From the NCBI GenBank assembly GCA_002708825.1, contig PAPF01000032.1, positions 1-63,555 on the forward strand: a DNA stretch of 63,555 bases. The letters run 5' to 3'. Both the position numbers and the translations under genes were made by a program. The notes under the pieces were generated by a model. The model saw only the letters and a list, made by a program, of their open reading frames with translations. It was not told the origin of the DNA and searched no databases. Positions 47,727 through 56,066 of the stretch are shown here, piece by piece; position 1 is the stretch's first letter; every line of letters begins with the position of its first letter. The DNA is from Phyllobacteriaceae bacterium (GTDB taxonomy: Bacteria > Pseudomonadota > Alphaproteobacteria > Rhizobiales > Rhizobiaceae).

Positions 47727-49712
47727 TCATAATTCTATGCCGTCTTTTGGGTCGAGGGTCGCCTGCCGCGCTATCTGGCGGCCCTGTTGACGAAATGCCC
47801 GTGCCTGCTTCGCGGGCTCGTCGGCATCGTCCTCAAGCAGGTCGAACTCCGCCGACGGTTTTGGCTCTTTGGGCGGCGGCACGACGTCTTCGTGTTCAGG
47901 CAGGTCTGGCTGTCGCCGGATCCCGCCATTCGCCGCGTCTTCGGAACTAGTATCCTCGTCTCGATCAAATTGAGCGATCGGTGTGGCGATACGACCGGCC
48001 CAGGCATCGCGCTTTTGGGGCGCGGTGCTCTTGGTCGGATCCGGTGGCGCGACGATCCGCTCGGAGAATCTTGTGTCTTCGTAGTAGCGGGCCTTCTTTG
48101 CGCGAATGGGCGGCAGACCCGCCACCATGACAATCTCGTCCGTAGCGGGAAGCTGCATGACTTCGCCGGGCGTGAGCAGAGGTCTCGCCGTCTCCTGCCG
48201 CGACACCATGAGGTGACCGAGCCAGGGCGCGAGCCTGTGTCCGGCATAATTCTTCATCGCGCGCATCTCGGTCGCGGTGCCGAGCGCGTCGGAAACCCTT
48301 TTTGCCGTGCGCTCGTCATTGGTCGCGAAGCTCACGCGAACATGGCAATTGTCCAGGATCGCGTTGTTCGGCCCGTAGGCCTTCTCGATCTGGTTGAGAG
48401 ACTGCGCGATGAGAAAGGCCTTGAGCCCGTAGCCCGCCATAAAGGCGAGGGCGCTCTCGAAGAAATCAAGTCGACCAAGGGCCGGGAACTCGTCGAGCAT
48501 CAGCAACACGCGCTGCCGCCGGTTCGTTGCCTGCAGGTCCTCGGTCAGCCGACGTCCGATTTGATTGAGAACCAGCCGGATGAGAGGTTTGGTGCGCGAG
48601 ATGTCGGAGGGCGGCACCACGAGATAGAGGGTGGCGGGTTGTTCTCCGTCGATCAGATCGGCGATGCGCCAGTCGCACTGACGGGTCACCTTTGCCACCA
48701 CAGGATCGCGATAGAGACCGAGGAACGACATGGCGGTGGAGAGAACTCCGGAGCGTTCGTTATCGGCCTTGTTCAGAAGTTCCCGTGCCGCGGACGCAAC
48801 CACCGGATGGGGACCGGCCTCGCCTAGATGCGGCGTCGTCATCATTGCTTTGAGCGTTGCCTCGATCGGCCGCTTCGGATCGGAGAGAAACGAGGCGACG
48901 CCCGCGAGGGTCTTGTCCGGTTCGGCATAGAGGACATGAAGAATGGTACCGACCAGAAGCGAATGGCTGGTCTTTTCCCAATGATTGCGCCGTTCGAGCG
49001 ATCCCTCGGGATCGACGAGAATGTCGGCGACATTCTGAACGTCGCGTACCTCCCAGTCGCCGCGCCGGACCTCGAGCAGAGGATTGTAGGCGTAGGATTT
49101 GGGGTCGGTCGGATCGAAGAGCAGCACTCTGCCATGCCTTGAGCGAAAACCGGCAGTCAGGTCCCAGTTCTCGCCCTTGATGTCGTGCACGATGGCAGAG
49201 CCGGGCCAGGTCAGGAGCGAGGGGACCACCAGGCCGACGCCCTTACCGGAACGCGTGGGTGCGAAACAAAGAACATGCTCCGGCCCGTCATGGCGCAGGT
49301 AGTGCTCCTCTAACTTTCCGAGTACGACACCATCCGATCCGAGCAAGCCGCTCTTGGCGATTTCCTTAGGTTCTGCCCAACGCGCCGAACCGTAGGTGAT
49401 GACGTCCTTGGCTTCCCGCGCGCGCCAGACCGACATCATGATGGCCACGCCGATCGACAGGAAGCCACCAGACGCGGCGATGGCCGCGCCCTCTACGAAG
49501 ATCGGTGGCGCATAGGCCTCATAAGAAAACCACCACCAGAAGAAGGCCGGCGGATAGTAGAAGGGAAAGCCCGCCAGATCGAACCACGGTGCTCCGAGCT
49601 GCGGCTGGAAGCCAAGCCGCCAGGCAACCCATTCCGTCGCGCCCCACGTGGTGGTCAGGACGATCAGGAAAACAACGGCAATTTGGCCCCAGAGGATCTT
49701 TGTACTCGACAT
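47727..49712 (-). CDS. traG: Type IV coupling protein TraG (VirD4-like)
   Basis: The 661-residue coupling ATPase brings the relaxase-DNA complex to the secretion channel. Two to three N-terminal membrane helices (about 7-25, 47-65, 76-95) precede Walker A APTRSGKG (151-158) and Walker B-like LLMLDEFPALGR (about 412). The C-terminus is charged and variable. Start MSSTKILWG at 49712 is chosen from the helix position, with GAAGGGC just upstream. copG follows. Confidence 0.95.
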   Translation of the reverse strand: MSSTKILWGQIAVVFLIVLTTTWGATEWVAWRLGFQPQLGAPWFDLAGFPFYYPPAFFWWWFSYEAYAPPIFVEGAAIAASGGFLSIGVAIMMSVWRAREAKDVITYGSARWAEPKEIAKSGLLGSDGVVLGKLEEHYLRHDGPEHVLCFAPTRSGKGVGLVVPSLLTWPGSAIVHDIKGENWDLTAGFRSRHGRVLLFDPTDPKSYAYNPLLEVRRGDWEVRDVQNVADILVDPEGSLERRNHWEKTSHSLLVGTILHVLYAEPDKTLAGVASFLSDPKRPIEATLKAMMTTPHLGEAGPHPVVASAARELLNKADNERSGVLSTAMSFLGLYRDPVVAKVTRQCDWRIADLIDGEQPATLYLVVPPSDISRTKPLIRLVLNQIGRRLTEDLQATNRRQRVLLMLDEFPALGRLDFFESALAFMAGYGLKAFLIAQSLNQIEKAYGPNNAILDNCHVRVSFATNDERTAKRVSDALGTATEMRAMKNYAGHRLAPWLGHLMVSRQETARPLLTPGEVMQLPATDEIVMVAGLPPIRAKKARYYEDTRFSERIVAPPDPTKSTAPQKRDAWAGRIATPIAQFDRDEDTSSEDAANGGIRRQPDLPEHEDVVPPPKEPKPSAEFDLLEDDADEPAKQARAFRQQGRQIARQATLDPKDGIEL

Positions 49713-49867
49713 GCCCTTCGATCCGCGCAAATGCCGATATGCTGGAAGTTCCAACGTCGACTGACAATCTCATTGGTCTTCCGGGCGCAGCAACGGCGGC
49801 TTCCGGACAAACAACGGAGGGTTGCCAGAGCGGGATCAGCCGGTAGAAAGACCGCGTTTGACCGGGG

Positions 49868-50254
49868 TTACGCCACATCTTCGAACTGGTATTCGATCTC
49901 GCTGAATGACGCCGCCGGGAAGGTGTAGAACAGGGTCATGCCCTCACTTCCCGCAACGAATTCGTGCTTCAGGCTCGACGGAACGTAGAGTGTGGTTCCT
50001 TCCGTCAGCGGGGTCTCTTGCCGTTCGAACGCGGCCTTGCCGTATCCGCGAACCACATGCGCGATTTCAGGCTGTACGTGGCTGTGCCTTGCGAGGCGTT
50101 CTCCCGGACCGAAATACGCCAACCCGCAGACAAGATCCGCTGTGTCCGTCCGGTCGGCCGATATTAACGTTTTCCACGAAACGGACCCCTTGGACTTGTC
50201 ATCCCATACTTCCAAGGCAAGGGCATCCGGATCAATGACCACCGCTTCGCGCAT
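49868..50254 (-). CDS. Cupin-domain protein
   Basis: The 128-residue single-domain cupin has the metal-site motif GPGERLARHSHVQPEIAHVVRG (about 47-68) and the second motif LYVPSSLKHEFVAGSEGMTLFYTFP. Enzymatic or binding role is unknown. AGGAGG lies 8 bases before ATG 50254. It is divergent from the TetR gene. A decayed copy is found at 30549-30945 beside a copG fragment, so an older version of this locus carried the same gene. Confidence 0.87.
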   Translation of the reverse strand: MREAVVIDPDALALEVWDDKSKGSVSWKTLISADRTDTADLVCGLAYFGPGERLARHSHVQPEIAHVVRGYGKAAFERQETPLTEGTTLYVPSSLKHEFVAGSEGMTLFYTFPAASFSEIEYQFEDVA

Positions 50255-50332
50255 CACAAGAACCTCCTTCACTTCGGCTCATGGGATGCTATCGTGTCCA
50301 AGCACGAATGTATCTTCACTGGTCGGTATACT

Positions 50333-50929
50333 ATGGCTATTGCAAAGGGTTCCGCGCGACAGCGTATTCTTCAGTCTGCGCATGCCTTGTTTTATCGGCG
50401 CGGTATTGGCGCCGTGAGTTTGGACGCAATTGCCGAACAGGCCGGCGTCACCAAGAGAACGATATACTATCACTTTGAGAGCAAGGACGATCTGGTTGCC
50501 AGCTACGTGGCATCGCGTGATCAACCGAATATCGACTTCTATGAGTCGTGCTTTGAACGGGCGCCGGGATCGTTGCCAGACAAGATCGAAGCAATGTTCA
50601 CGGAAATCGGCCGTCAGTCGCGCGGGCCCCGTTGGCAAGGCTGCGGCTTCCTTCGCGCCGCTGCGGAACTGATTGATACGCCGGGCCACCCCGCACTTAA
50701 GGCGGGCGCGCGACACAAAAAGCGGCTTGAGGTATGGCTGGCAAGCAAACTGTCCGACACCTTCACGCCTGCGGATGCAGAGTCTCTGGCCAGACAGGTA
50801 TCGATACTGTTGGACGGCGCATTCTCGGTGCTTTTGATCCATCGCGACGCGGCTTATGCCGAGGCTGCCGGCAAGGCCGCTGCAATTCTGATCAAGGAGC
50901 GGGCACTATTGCGCAATGAAGCGGTTTGA
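50333..50929 (+). CDS. TetR/AcrR-family regulator
   Basis: The 198-residue repressor has the TetR helix-turn-helix (RQRILQSAHALFYRRGIGAVSLDAIAEQAGVTKRTIYYHFESKDDLVASYVASRD) and an all-helical ligand domain with PRWQGCGFLRAAAELIDTPGHPALKAGARHKKRLEVWL. ATG 50333 is preferred; a GTG at 50294 would add 13 residues. The 78 bases to the cupin start probably hold its operator, so it likely controls the cupin gene. It ends 5 bases before the convergent relaxase stop. Confidence 0.9.
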   Translation: MAIAKGSARQRILQSAHALFYRRGIGAVSLDAIAEQAGVTKRTIYYHFESKDDLVASYVASRDQPNIDFYESCFERAPGSLPDKIEAMFTEIGRQSRGPRWQGCGFLRAAAELIDTPGHPALKAGARHKKRLEVWLASKLSDTFTPADAESLARQVSILLDGAFSVLLIHRDAAYAEAAGKAAAILIKERALLRNEAV

Positions 50930-50933
50930 AGAG

Positions 50934-52694
50934 TTACAATGCCAATCCTCGCTTCCTGCCGAAGCTCCAATCGACCCCGCCGCTGCTTCGCAATACCCCC
51001 GACACCTCCTGTCCGAGCTTCTTTTCGAGCGACGGCGACCAGGGCACGAGTTGGAAGCCGAGACCATTGTCGATCATGGCGAAACGACCGGACGACAGCG
51101 TTAGCCGCTGGCGATAGGTGCCGGCGACATGCTCGCCGGTCGCGGATTTCACATGGGGCAATCCGGTTTCATCGGTGAGTTTTGCAGCCGCGGTGTCCAA
51201 TTCGCGACGTCGTAACGCATTGAGCAGATCGCGCTGCAGAATGATGCGCTGTCCCTGCCGCCGGGCGAGCCCCTCATCAGCGAGGTGTTCCGCGCGCTCC
51301 TTGATTGCTTTTGTGACCTCGCTTCCGAACCCGCCCGCTGAAAGCGGCATCGGATGTCGTTCGACCAGCCGGTGGTCTAGCCAGGTCGCGCCCGGCGCAG
51401 CGATCTGTGCCTTGAGATCGAGATCCGAGCGGAGCGCCAGGACAAGGGTGGGTCGTCGGTCGTCCGCTCCGCCGAACCGCCTTACCTCGACGATGCCGCC
51501 GAGGGGAGGCGCATGCTCGAAGCTCTCGATGCCTCGGAAGCGGACATGATGGGCGCGCCCGTCGGTGCCGTCGATCACGGCGTAGGCCTCGCCGGTCAAC
51601 TCGTCATGCAGGCCGCGATCCACCAGCCGGCCGATAATCGGTGAGCCTTCCTCTCCGGTGTCGATCGCGAAGTCACCTATGCCGCGATCCTGGCCACGTT
51701 CGACAAAGGCGCGATGCATGGTCTTGATGATGTCGCCGCGCATGCCGAGATCGCGCAGCTTTCGTTCGGCCTCGAGCCCGACCATCCATTCGCCGGGGCC
51801 TGCAGGGGCGGCGAGGCCCATCTTCTCCAGATGCTGTAGGCGGCCGATCATCAGCCGGCGAGGTTCGCTGTTACCTATGTTGCCGGCATCGGGGCGGAGA
51901 TCGATATGCCCGGTATCGTCGGCGGCTAAGCGGATTTCGCGGTCGAGGCTGGTCCATCGCTCGGCGGTGATTTCCTTTTCAAGCGTTGCGCGGATTTCGT
52001 GTTCCGGCTTCGGGCCGAGTTCCAGCGAGACCAGTTCCTCTCCGCGCGAGCGCAGGCCACGACTGATATAGTCGCGCGAGATCACGAGATCGGCGCCGGT
52101 CTCGTCGACGCCGCGCACCAGCAGATGGACATGTGGATTGTCGGTGTTCCAGTGATCGACGGCGATCCAGTCAAGTTTGGTGCCCAGGTCGGATTCCGTC
52201 TGTTTTGCAAGATCGCGGGTGAAGGCCTTCAGGTTCTGCATGTCGGCAGCGTCCTCGGGAGAGACGATGAAGCGGAAATGATGCCTGTCGTCCTCGCATC
52301 GCTCGGCGAAGGCGCGGTCGTCGGCACTGTCACTCGCCGCATCGAACATGATGCCGCGTTCGCCATCGCGGGTGACGCCATCGCGTTTCAGATAGGCGAC
52401 GTGGGCGGTGAGCGGCGCAGAGCGAAAGGCGCGGCCTTTGTGACGGACGACGCGGGCCTTGACGACGACGCGCCTGGACGGGCTGAAGAGACGAGCGCGG
52501 GCGAAGCGCGCGCGGCCCCGGCCGAAGCTCGATCGGCCATAGCCTGAACCACGGCCGCTTGCTCCGGACCCCGAGACATGCCCGGATTTCTTGGCCGCGC
52601 GGATCACTTGGTTGATGAAGCTCTTCTGGCGCGGAACCCGTTTGTCGCGGATGCGGCCAGGGCGAATACGGAAGTCGCGCTCATCGCTGCTCAT
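50934..52694 (-). CDS. VirD2-like relaxase (DUF3363 type)
   Basis: The 586-residue relaxase cuts one strand at oriT and pilots DNA into the recipient. The N-terminal basic segment (about 1-90) is followed by AHVAYLKRD with Y101 as possible nucleophile, HHFRFIVSPEDAADMQNLKAFTRDLAKQ and the metal site H181/NPHVHLLV (H188, H190). The C-terminal half (DUF3363) continues with GFGSEVTKAIKERAEHLADEGLARRQGQRIILQRDLL and ends near GLGFQLVPWSPSLEKKLGQEVSGV. It is divergent from nothing; the 250 bases upstream hold the oriT candidate. Confidence 0.93.
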   Translation of the reverse strand: MSSDERDFRIRPGRIRDKRVPRQKSFINQVIRAAKKSGHVSGSGASGRGSGYGRSSFGRGRARFARARLFSPSRRVVVKARVVRHKGRAFRSAPLTAHVAYLKRDGVTRDGERGIMFDAASDSADDRAFAERCEDDRHHFRFIVSPEDAADMQNLKAFTRDLAKQTESDLGTKLDWIAVDHWNTDNPHVHLLVRGVDETGADLVISRDYISRGLRSRGEELVSLELGPKPEHEIRATLEKEITAERWTSLDREIRLAADDTGHIDLRPDAGNIGNSEPRRLMIGRLQHLEKMGLAAPAGPGEWMVGLEAERKLRDLGMRGDIIKTMHRAFVERGQDRGIGDFAIDTGEEGSPIIGRLVDRGLHDELTGEAYAVIDGTDGRAHHVRFRGIESFEHAPPLGGIVEVRRFGGADDRRPTLVLALRSDLDLKAQIAAPGATWLDHRLVERHPMPLSAGGFGSEVTKAIKERAEHLADEGLARRQGQRIILQRDLLNALRRRELDTAAAKLTDETGLPHVKSATGEHVAGTYRQRLTLSSGRFAMIDNGLGFQLVPWSPSLEKKLGQEVSGVLRSSGGVDWSFGRKRGLAL

Positions 52695-52791
52695 CGCGCC
52701 GCTTCCTCATCCCGGAATTCGGCCGCGGTGCCGCAAACAGCATTGAAACCACATGACAATTCATTGGCAGCGGCACGCGGCCCGACCGACC

Positions 52792-52843
52792 GGCACGCCG
52801 GAACCCATGTCATTTCAATGACTTGTGGTTCGCGCGGCGTGCC
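52792..52843. other. Nested inverted repeat, candidate oriT region
   Basis: GGCACGCCG (52792-52800) and CGGCGTGCC (52835-52843) enclose two further nested pairs, AACC/GGTT and GTCAT/ATGAC. The structure lies in the 250-base gap between the relaxase start and the transglycosylase gene, where oriT sites of relaxases of this type often lie. On the plus strand CCCCTTTTAT follows, so a terminator is an alternative. No nic consensus was identified. Confidence 0.4.
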
Positions 52844-52944
52844 CCTTTTATCTCGCCGTCCTTCGGTCGTGCTCTCCCGCTCAGCATGCATTTCCGTCAG
52901 GTCTTTGCGGGAGTACGCCAATCTTCGCCATGATGCGTTCGTGA

Positions 52945-53730
52945 TCATTGGCGCTCGTTCGGCTGTGATGGCGTGACGAACAGCCCGCTATCCCGAGGAG
53001 TAAGATCGATGTCGGTGCGGTCAGCCTGTGTCTGTGTCGCGATTGCAGGCTTCACCGACGATCCCGCTGGAACAGAGGCGGCACTGCCGTCGGCTTGCGC
53101 GACAAAGAGCGGCGAACGTGTCCAGTCGCTGCGGTTGATCTGCACGGAGATTGCCGTGAGCGAGACGGCGGAGGCGTCGACATAGGGCGCGAGAACCGCG
53201 ACGTAGTCGCGCGTTTCGGGTGGCAGCGGACGCCCGTCGACGAGATACTCGTCGTAGCGGCCCGGTCCGGCATTGTAGGCGGCGAGGAAGCCCGGAGACC
53301 CGTATTGGTCGTAGAGTTCGCGCAGATAGGCGGCGCCCGCGAGGATGTTGTCGCGCGGATTGAACGGATCGTTGCCAAGTTGATATCGGGCGATCAACTC
53401 AATCCAGGTATCGGGCATGATCTGCATCAGCCCCATCGTGCCCTTGGGCGAGATCGCGCGCGCAATCCCGTCACTCTCGGCCGTCATCACGGCGCGGAGC
53501 AATCGTTCGGGAAGCCCGAAACGCTGTGACGCCTCGGCGACATACGCGCTGTAAGGATCGACGGCGGATCGCGTTTCGGTCGTTGCGCTCTGTGCTGATG
53601 CGCAGGCCGGGAAGACGGGCAGCGCAGCCCCGAAGACCAGCAGGCCGGAAAGGAGAAGGAGGCCTTTGCCAGCCGACGGGAGCCTGCCCGTTGCAGGCCC
53701 CGCCCCATGGAATCGATGCAAGCGGGACAT
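52945..53730 (-). CDS. Lytic transglycosylase (SLT family, VirB1-like)
   Basis: The 261-residue exported enzyme opens peptidoglycan for the secretion channel. A signal peptide (GLLLLSGLLVFGAALPVFPACASAQS) precedes the SLT domain with catalytic E85 (AESDG), GLMQIMPDTW (about 100-109) and AAYNAGPGRYDEY. The C-terminal tail is proline- and threonine-rich. ATG 53730 starts 4 bases after the DUF736 stop. Confidence 0.93.
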   Translation of the reverse strand: MSRLHRFHGAGPATGRLPSAGKGLLLLSGLLVFGAALPVFPACASAQSATTETRSAVDPYSAYVAEASQRFGLPERLLRAVMTAESDGIARAISPKGTMGLMQIMPDTWIELIARYQLGNDPFNPRDNILAGAAYLRELYDQYGSPGFLAAYNAGPGRYDEYLVDGRPLPPETRDYVAVLAPYVDASAVSLTAISVQINRSDWTRSPLFVAQADGSAASVPAGSSVKPAIATQTQADRTDIDLTPRDSGLFVTPSQPNERQ

Positions 53731-53734
53731 GGTT

Positions 53735-54070
53735 TCAGTCCTTGTCGCCGCGCTTCGGGGGGCGGTTCCACTGCAGCGTCCAGGTGTCCTTCTCGGCGTC
53801 GAGCTTGAACATGTTGGCGCGGATCGGACGATCGAATGCCGGGTCGTCGATCTGCAGGGAGAGGTAGTCCCCGGCCTTTTCACCGGTGCGTTTCCAGGCT
53901 GCTCCGACTTCCGGGCCGGAGCCGTCGCCACCATGGACGCGGTAGTCCGGGGCGTTCTCTGTATAGGAGCTTTCGGCCGGCACGAGTGTCAGTTCGCGGT
54001 CGAGCGTCAACGTACTGATGCGTCCGGTGTATCCGGACTTGGTGCGGTTGAAATATCCGATCTGTGTCAT
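53735..54070 (-). CDS. DUF736 family protein
   Basis: The 111-residue protein (TQIGYFNRTKSGYTGRISTLTLDRELTLVPAESSYTENAPDYRVHGGDGSGPEVGAAWKRTGEKAGDYLSLQIDDPAFDRPIRANMF) belongs to DUF736, a short beta-rich family nearly always encoded in mobile elements of Proteobacteria. A second member is at 60891-61211. Role unknown; its place in the transfer block suggests a DNA-processing or single-strand-binding accessory. Confidence 0.92.
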   Translation of the reverse strand: MTQIGYFNRTKSGYTGRISTLTLDRELTLVPAESSYTENAPDYRVHGGDGSGPEVGAAWKRTGEKAGDYLSLQIDDPAFDRPIRANMFKLDAEKDTWTLQWNRPPKRGDKD

Positions 54071-54125
54071 GGCTTAGGTCCTTTCATCGTGGTTGGGTGG
54101 AGTTGCGAATGCGGGGATGACGCGC

Positions 54126-54671
54126 TCATCGAACGGGCGCGCGCCATTCGAAGTGACCGGTTCCGGCCTCGTCGGTGAAAAGCGGGATGGCGCGGCCAAT
54201 CACAGCGTCTCGCGGCAGCGGCCCGAAATGGCGCCCGTCGAGGCTGTCGGGATGCTGCCAATTGAGGAGAAAGACTTCACCGTCTGCGATGCGCCGGCAA
54301 CCCTGCCAGACAGGCAGCGCGCGGCCGATCCGGTCCCGTTCCCGCGCCTGCGCCATCGCGATCCCATCGACGGTTACGGCGCGGCCGTGCCGGCAAACCT
54401 GCTGACCGGCAACTGCAATGATCCGCTTCAGGAGCGGCACGCCGAGCGGCAGATATTCGCGCTGTTCAAGCATGTGCGCGAGGGGTGGAGGTGGTGTCAC
54501 AACAACGAGGTCCGGAATCTCGAAATTGTCGTCCGACCGGATAAGATAGAGACCGACCGGCGCGCTGGCCGAGGCGTTCCAGAGCAGCCATGGGGTCACG
54601 GGAACCGATGCCGAGACGCCGATTGTCAGTGCGCCGAGGCAGGTGAACATGATGTAGCCGAACCGGGTCAT
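54126..54671 (-). CDS. traF: S26 family signal peptidase (TraF-like)
   Basis: The 181-residue peptidase matures the conjugative pilin (TraF of RP4 cyclises TrbC). It has one N-terminal helix (YIMFTCLGALTIGVSASVPV), the serine motif SASAPVGLY with S36 as nucleophile, and K82 in LLKRIIAVAG as general base. It overlaps DUF2840 by four bases. The target is likely the TrbC pilin encoded at 26940-27272. Confidence 0.9.
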   Translation of the reverse strand: MTRFGYIMFTCLGALTIGVSASVPVTPWLLWNASASAPVGLYLIRSDDNFEIPDLVVVTPPPPLAHMLEQREYLPLGVPLLKRIIAVAGQQVCRHGRAVTVDGIAMAQARERDRIGRALPVWQGCRRIADGEVFLLNWQHPDSLDGRHFGPLPRDAVIGRAIPLFTDEAGTGHFEWRAPVR

Positions 54672-55189
54672 GGTTCCGCCCTTTGCCGCAGCCGCCAGGC
54701 ATGATGCTGAGTGCGCGTATAGCTGCGCGGTTCCTGCGCGACGGTCAGACGATTGTGGACGTGACGCCAATAGTCCGGCGCGACGTCGACAGGATCGATG
54801 TCGAGCGCCTCGACGGCGTCGACGGCTTGCAGCACGCGTTCGACCTTGGGCCAGCCGGTGATCTTGAGCAGGATGTCACCACCGGGGCGGACGAAGGGAA
54901 GCGTCTGGTAGGGCGCGCCCGGTGCCGCTGCACGGACGATGTCTATACGGGAGATGATCGTGCCATAGTCGTTGGCGGCCCATCGGGCAAAGGCGAAAAT
55001 ACTGCCGGGGGCAAAGCTGACGATGCGCCGTTTGCGGTCGAGAATTTGCTCGTCGGCGATGTGGCCGAACCGGATCCAGTGTTCGATCCGCTTCTCGATC
55101 CAGGTAAGTTCGACGCGCGTCAGCCCATCGGCGGATAATCCTGCTGGTGCCGGGTTGCCGCCGATGCGCGGCACGAAATTGCCGGTCAT
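54668..55189 (-). CDS. DUF2840 family protein
   Basis: The 173-residue product (LTRVELTWIEKRIEHWIRFGHIADEQILDRKRRIVSFAPGSIFAFARWAANDYGTIISRIDIVRA) belongs to DUF2840, found between the parA-linked genes and traF in rhizobial elements. Function unknown. Four-base overlaps on both sides tie it to its neighbours. Confidence 0.9.
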   Translation of the reverse strand: MTGNFVPRIGGNPAPAGLSADGLTRVELTWIEKRIEHWIRFGHIADEQILDRKRRIVSFAPGSIFAFARWAANDYGTIISRIDIVRAAAPGAPYQTLPFVRPGGDILLKITGWPKVERVLQAVDAVEALDIDPVDVAPDYWRHVHNRLTVAQEPRSYTRTQHHAWRLRQRAEP

Positions 55190-55431
55190 GGCTGGTCTCC
55201 TTCGGATCCGGGGAATTCGCGGGCAAGCAAATCGCGCAGCATGTCGGCGACGGTGACGCCGCGTTCGAAGGCGGCGATCTTGATGCGGCCGCGGAGCTCC
55301 GGCGTGATGTCAATGGTCAGCCTTGCGCTGTAGTCGGGGCGTTTCGCCTCTGCTTGGCTCGCCGACTTGATCCAGTCCTCGGGATCGCTCGGACGCGCCG
55401 CGAAACCGCGTTTGGCGGGGCGGTCCGTCAT
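55186..55431 (-). CDS. Small ribbon-helix-helix protein downstream of parA
   Basis: The 81-residue protein has a C-terminal ribbon-helix-helix (YSARLTIDITPELRGRIKIAAFERGVTVADMLRDLLAREFP). In this position such genes are often annotated as ParB-like; it is a small centromere-binding or autoregulatory partner of ParA rather than a true ParB. It overlaps parA and DUF2840 by four bases. Confidence 0.82.
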   Translation of the reverse strand: MTDRPAKRGFAARPSDPEDWIKSASQAEAKRPDYSARLTIDITPELRGRIKIAAFERGVTVADMLRDLLAREFPGSEGDQP

Positions 55432-56066
55432 CGGGCGAGCCTCCCAATTTCGGTTGCAAGGGCGGTGATCTCTTTTGCGGCCAGGCTGTCGCGGTCGATC
55501 TCGAAGGCGAGCCGGCCAAGCTGGGCCGCGGTTGCGAAGACGACGCGCTGGCCGATGGACGACCGCAGGACGGGCGGGTCCTGATCGGCCAGCGCCTCGG
55601 AGGTTTCGCGGGCGATGATTGTACGTGTAGCCGAGCGGTTGAGAACGAAACGCACGACGAGTTGTGGCCGGAATATCCGCGCCTCCTCGAACAACCGCAG
55701 TATCTCTGCGGAGGCCCAGCCATCGAAGGGCGAGGGTTGCACGGGGATAAGAACAACATCGGCGGCGAGCAATGTCGAGCGCATCAATCCGGCGACGCGG
55801 GGCGGCCCGTCAATGACGATCTGATCCGCGTTGCGGGCCAGTTCGGGCGCTTCACGATGGAGGGTATCGCGCGCCAGGCCGATGATGCCGAAGAGCCGTG
55901 GCAGACCCTCCTTGGCGCGCTGTTCCGACCAGTCGAGTGCGGAGCCCTGGGGGTCGGCATCGACAAGCGTGACCCGATCTCCGCGTCGTGCCCATTCACC
56001 GGCCAGGTGCAGGGCAAGGGTCGTCTTGCCGACGCCGCCCTTCTGATTGAGGAGGGCCACGATCAT
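55428..56066 (-). CDS. parA: ParA-family partition ATPase
   Basis: The 212-residue P-loop ATPase has deviant Walker A KGGVGKTT (9-16) and Walker B QIVIDGPP (about 87-94). It helps segregate or stabilise the excised element. It overlaps repA and the RHH gene by four bases. Its short length fits the ParA2/MinD-like type used by these elements. Confidence 0.93.
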   Translation of the reverse strand: MIVALLNQKGGVGKTTLALHLAGEWARRGDRVTLVDADPQGSALDWSEQRAKEGLPRLFGIIGLARDTLHREAPELARNADQIVIDGPPRVAGLMRSTLLAADVVLIPVQPSPFDGWASAEILRLFEEARIFRPQLVVRFVLNRSATRTIIARETSEALADQDPPVLRSSIGQRVVFATAAQLGRLAFEIDRDSLAAKEITALATEIGRLAR

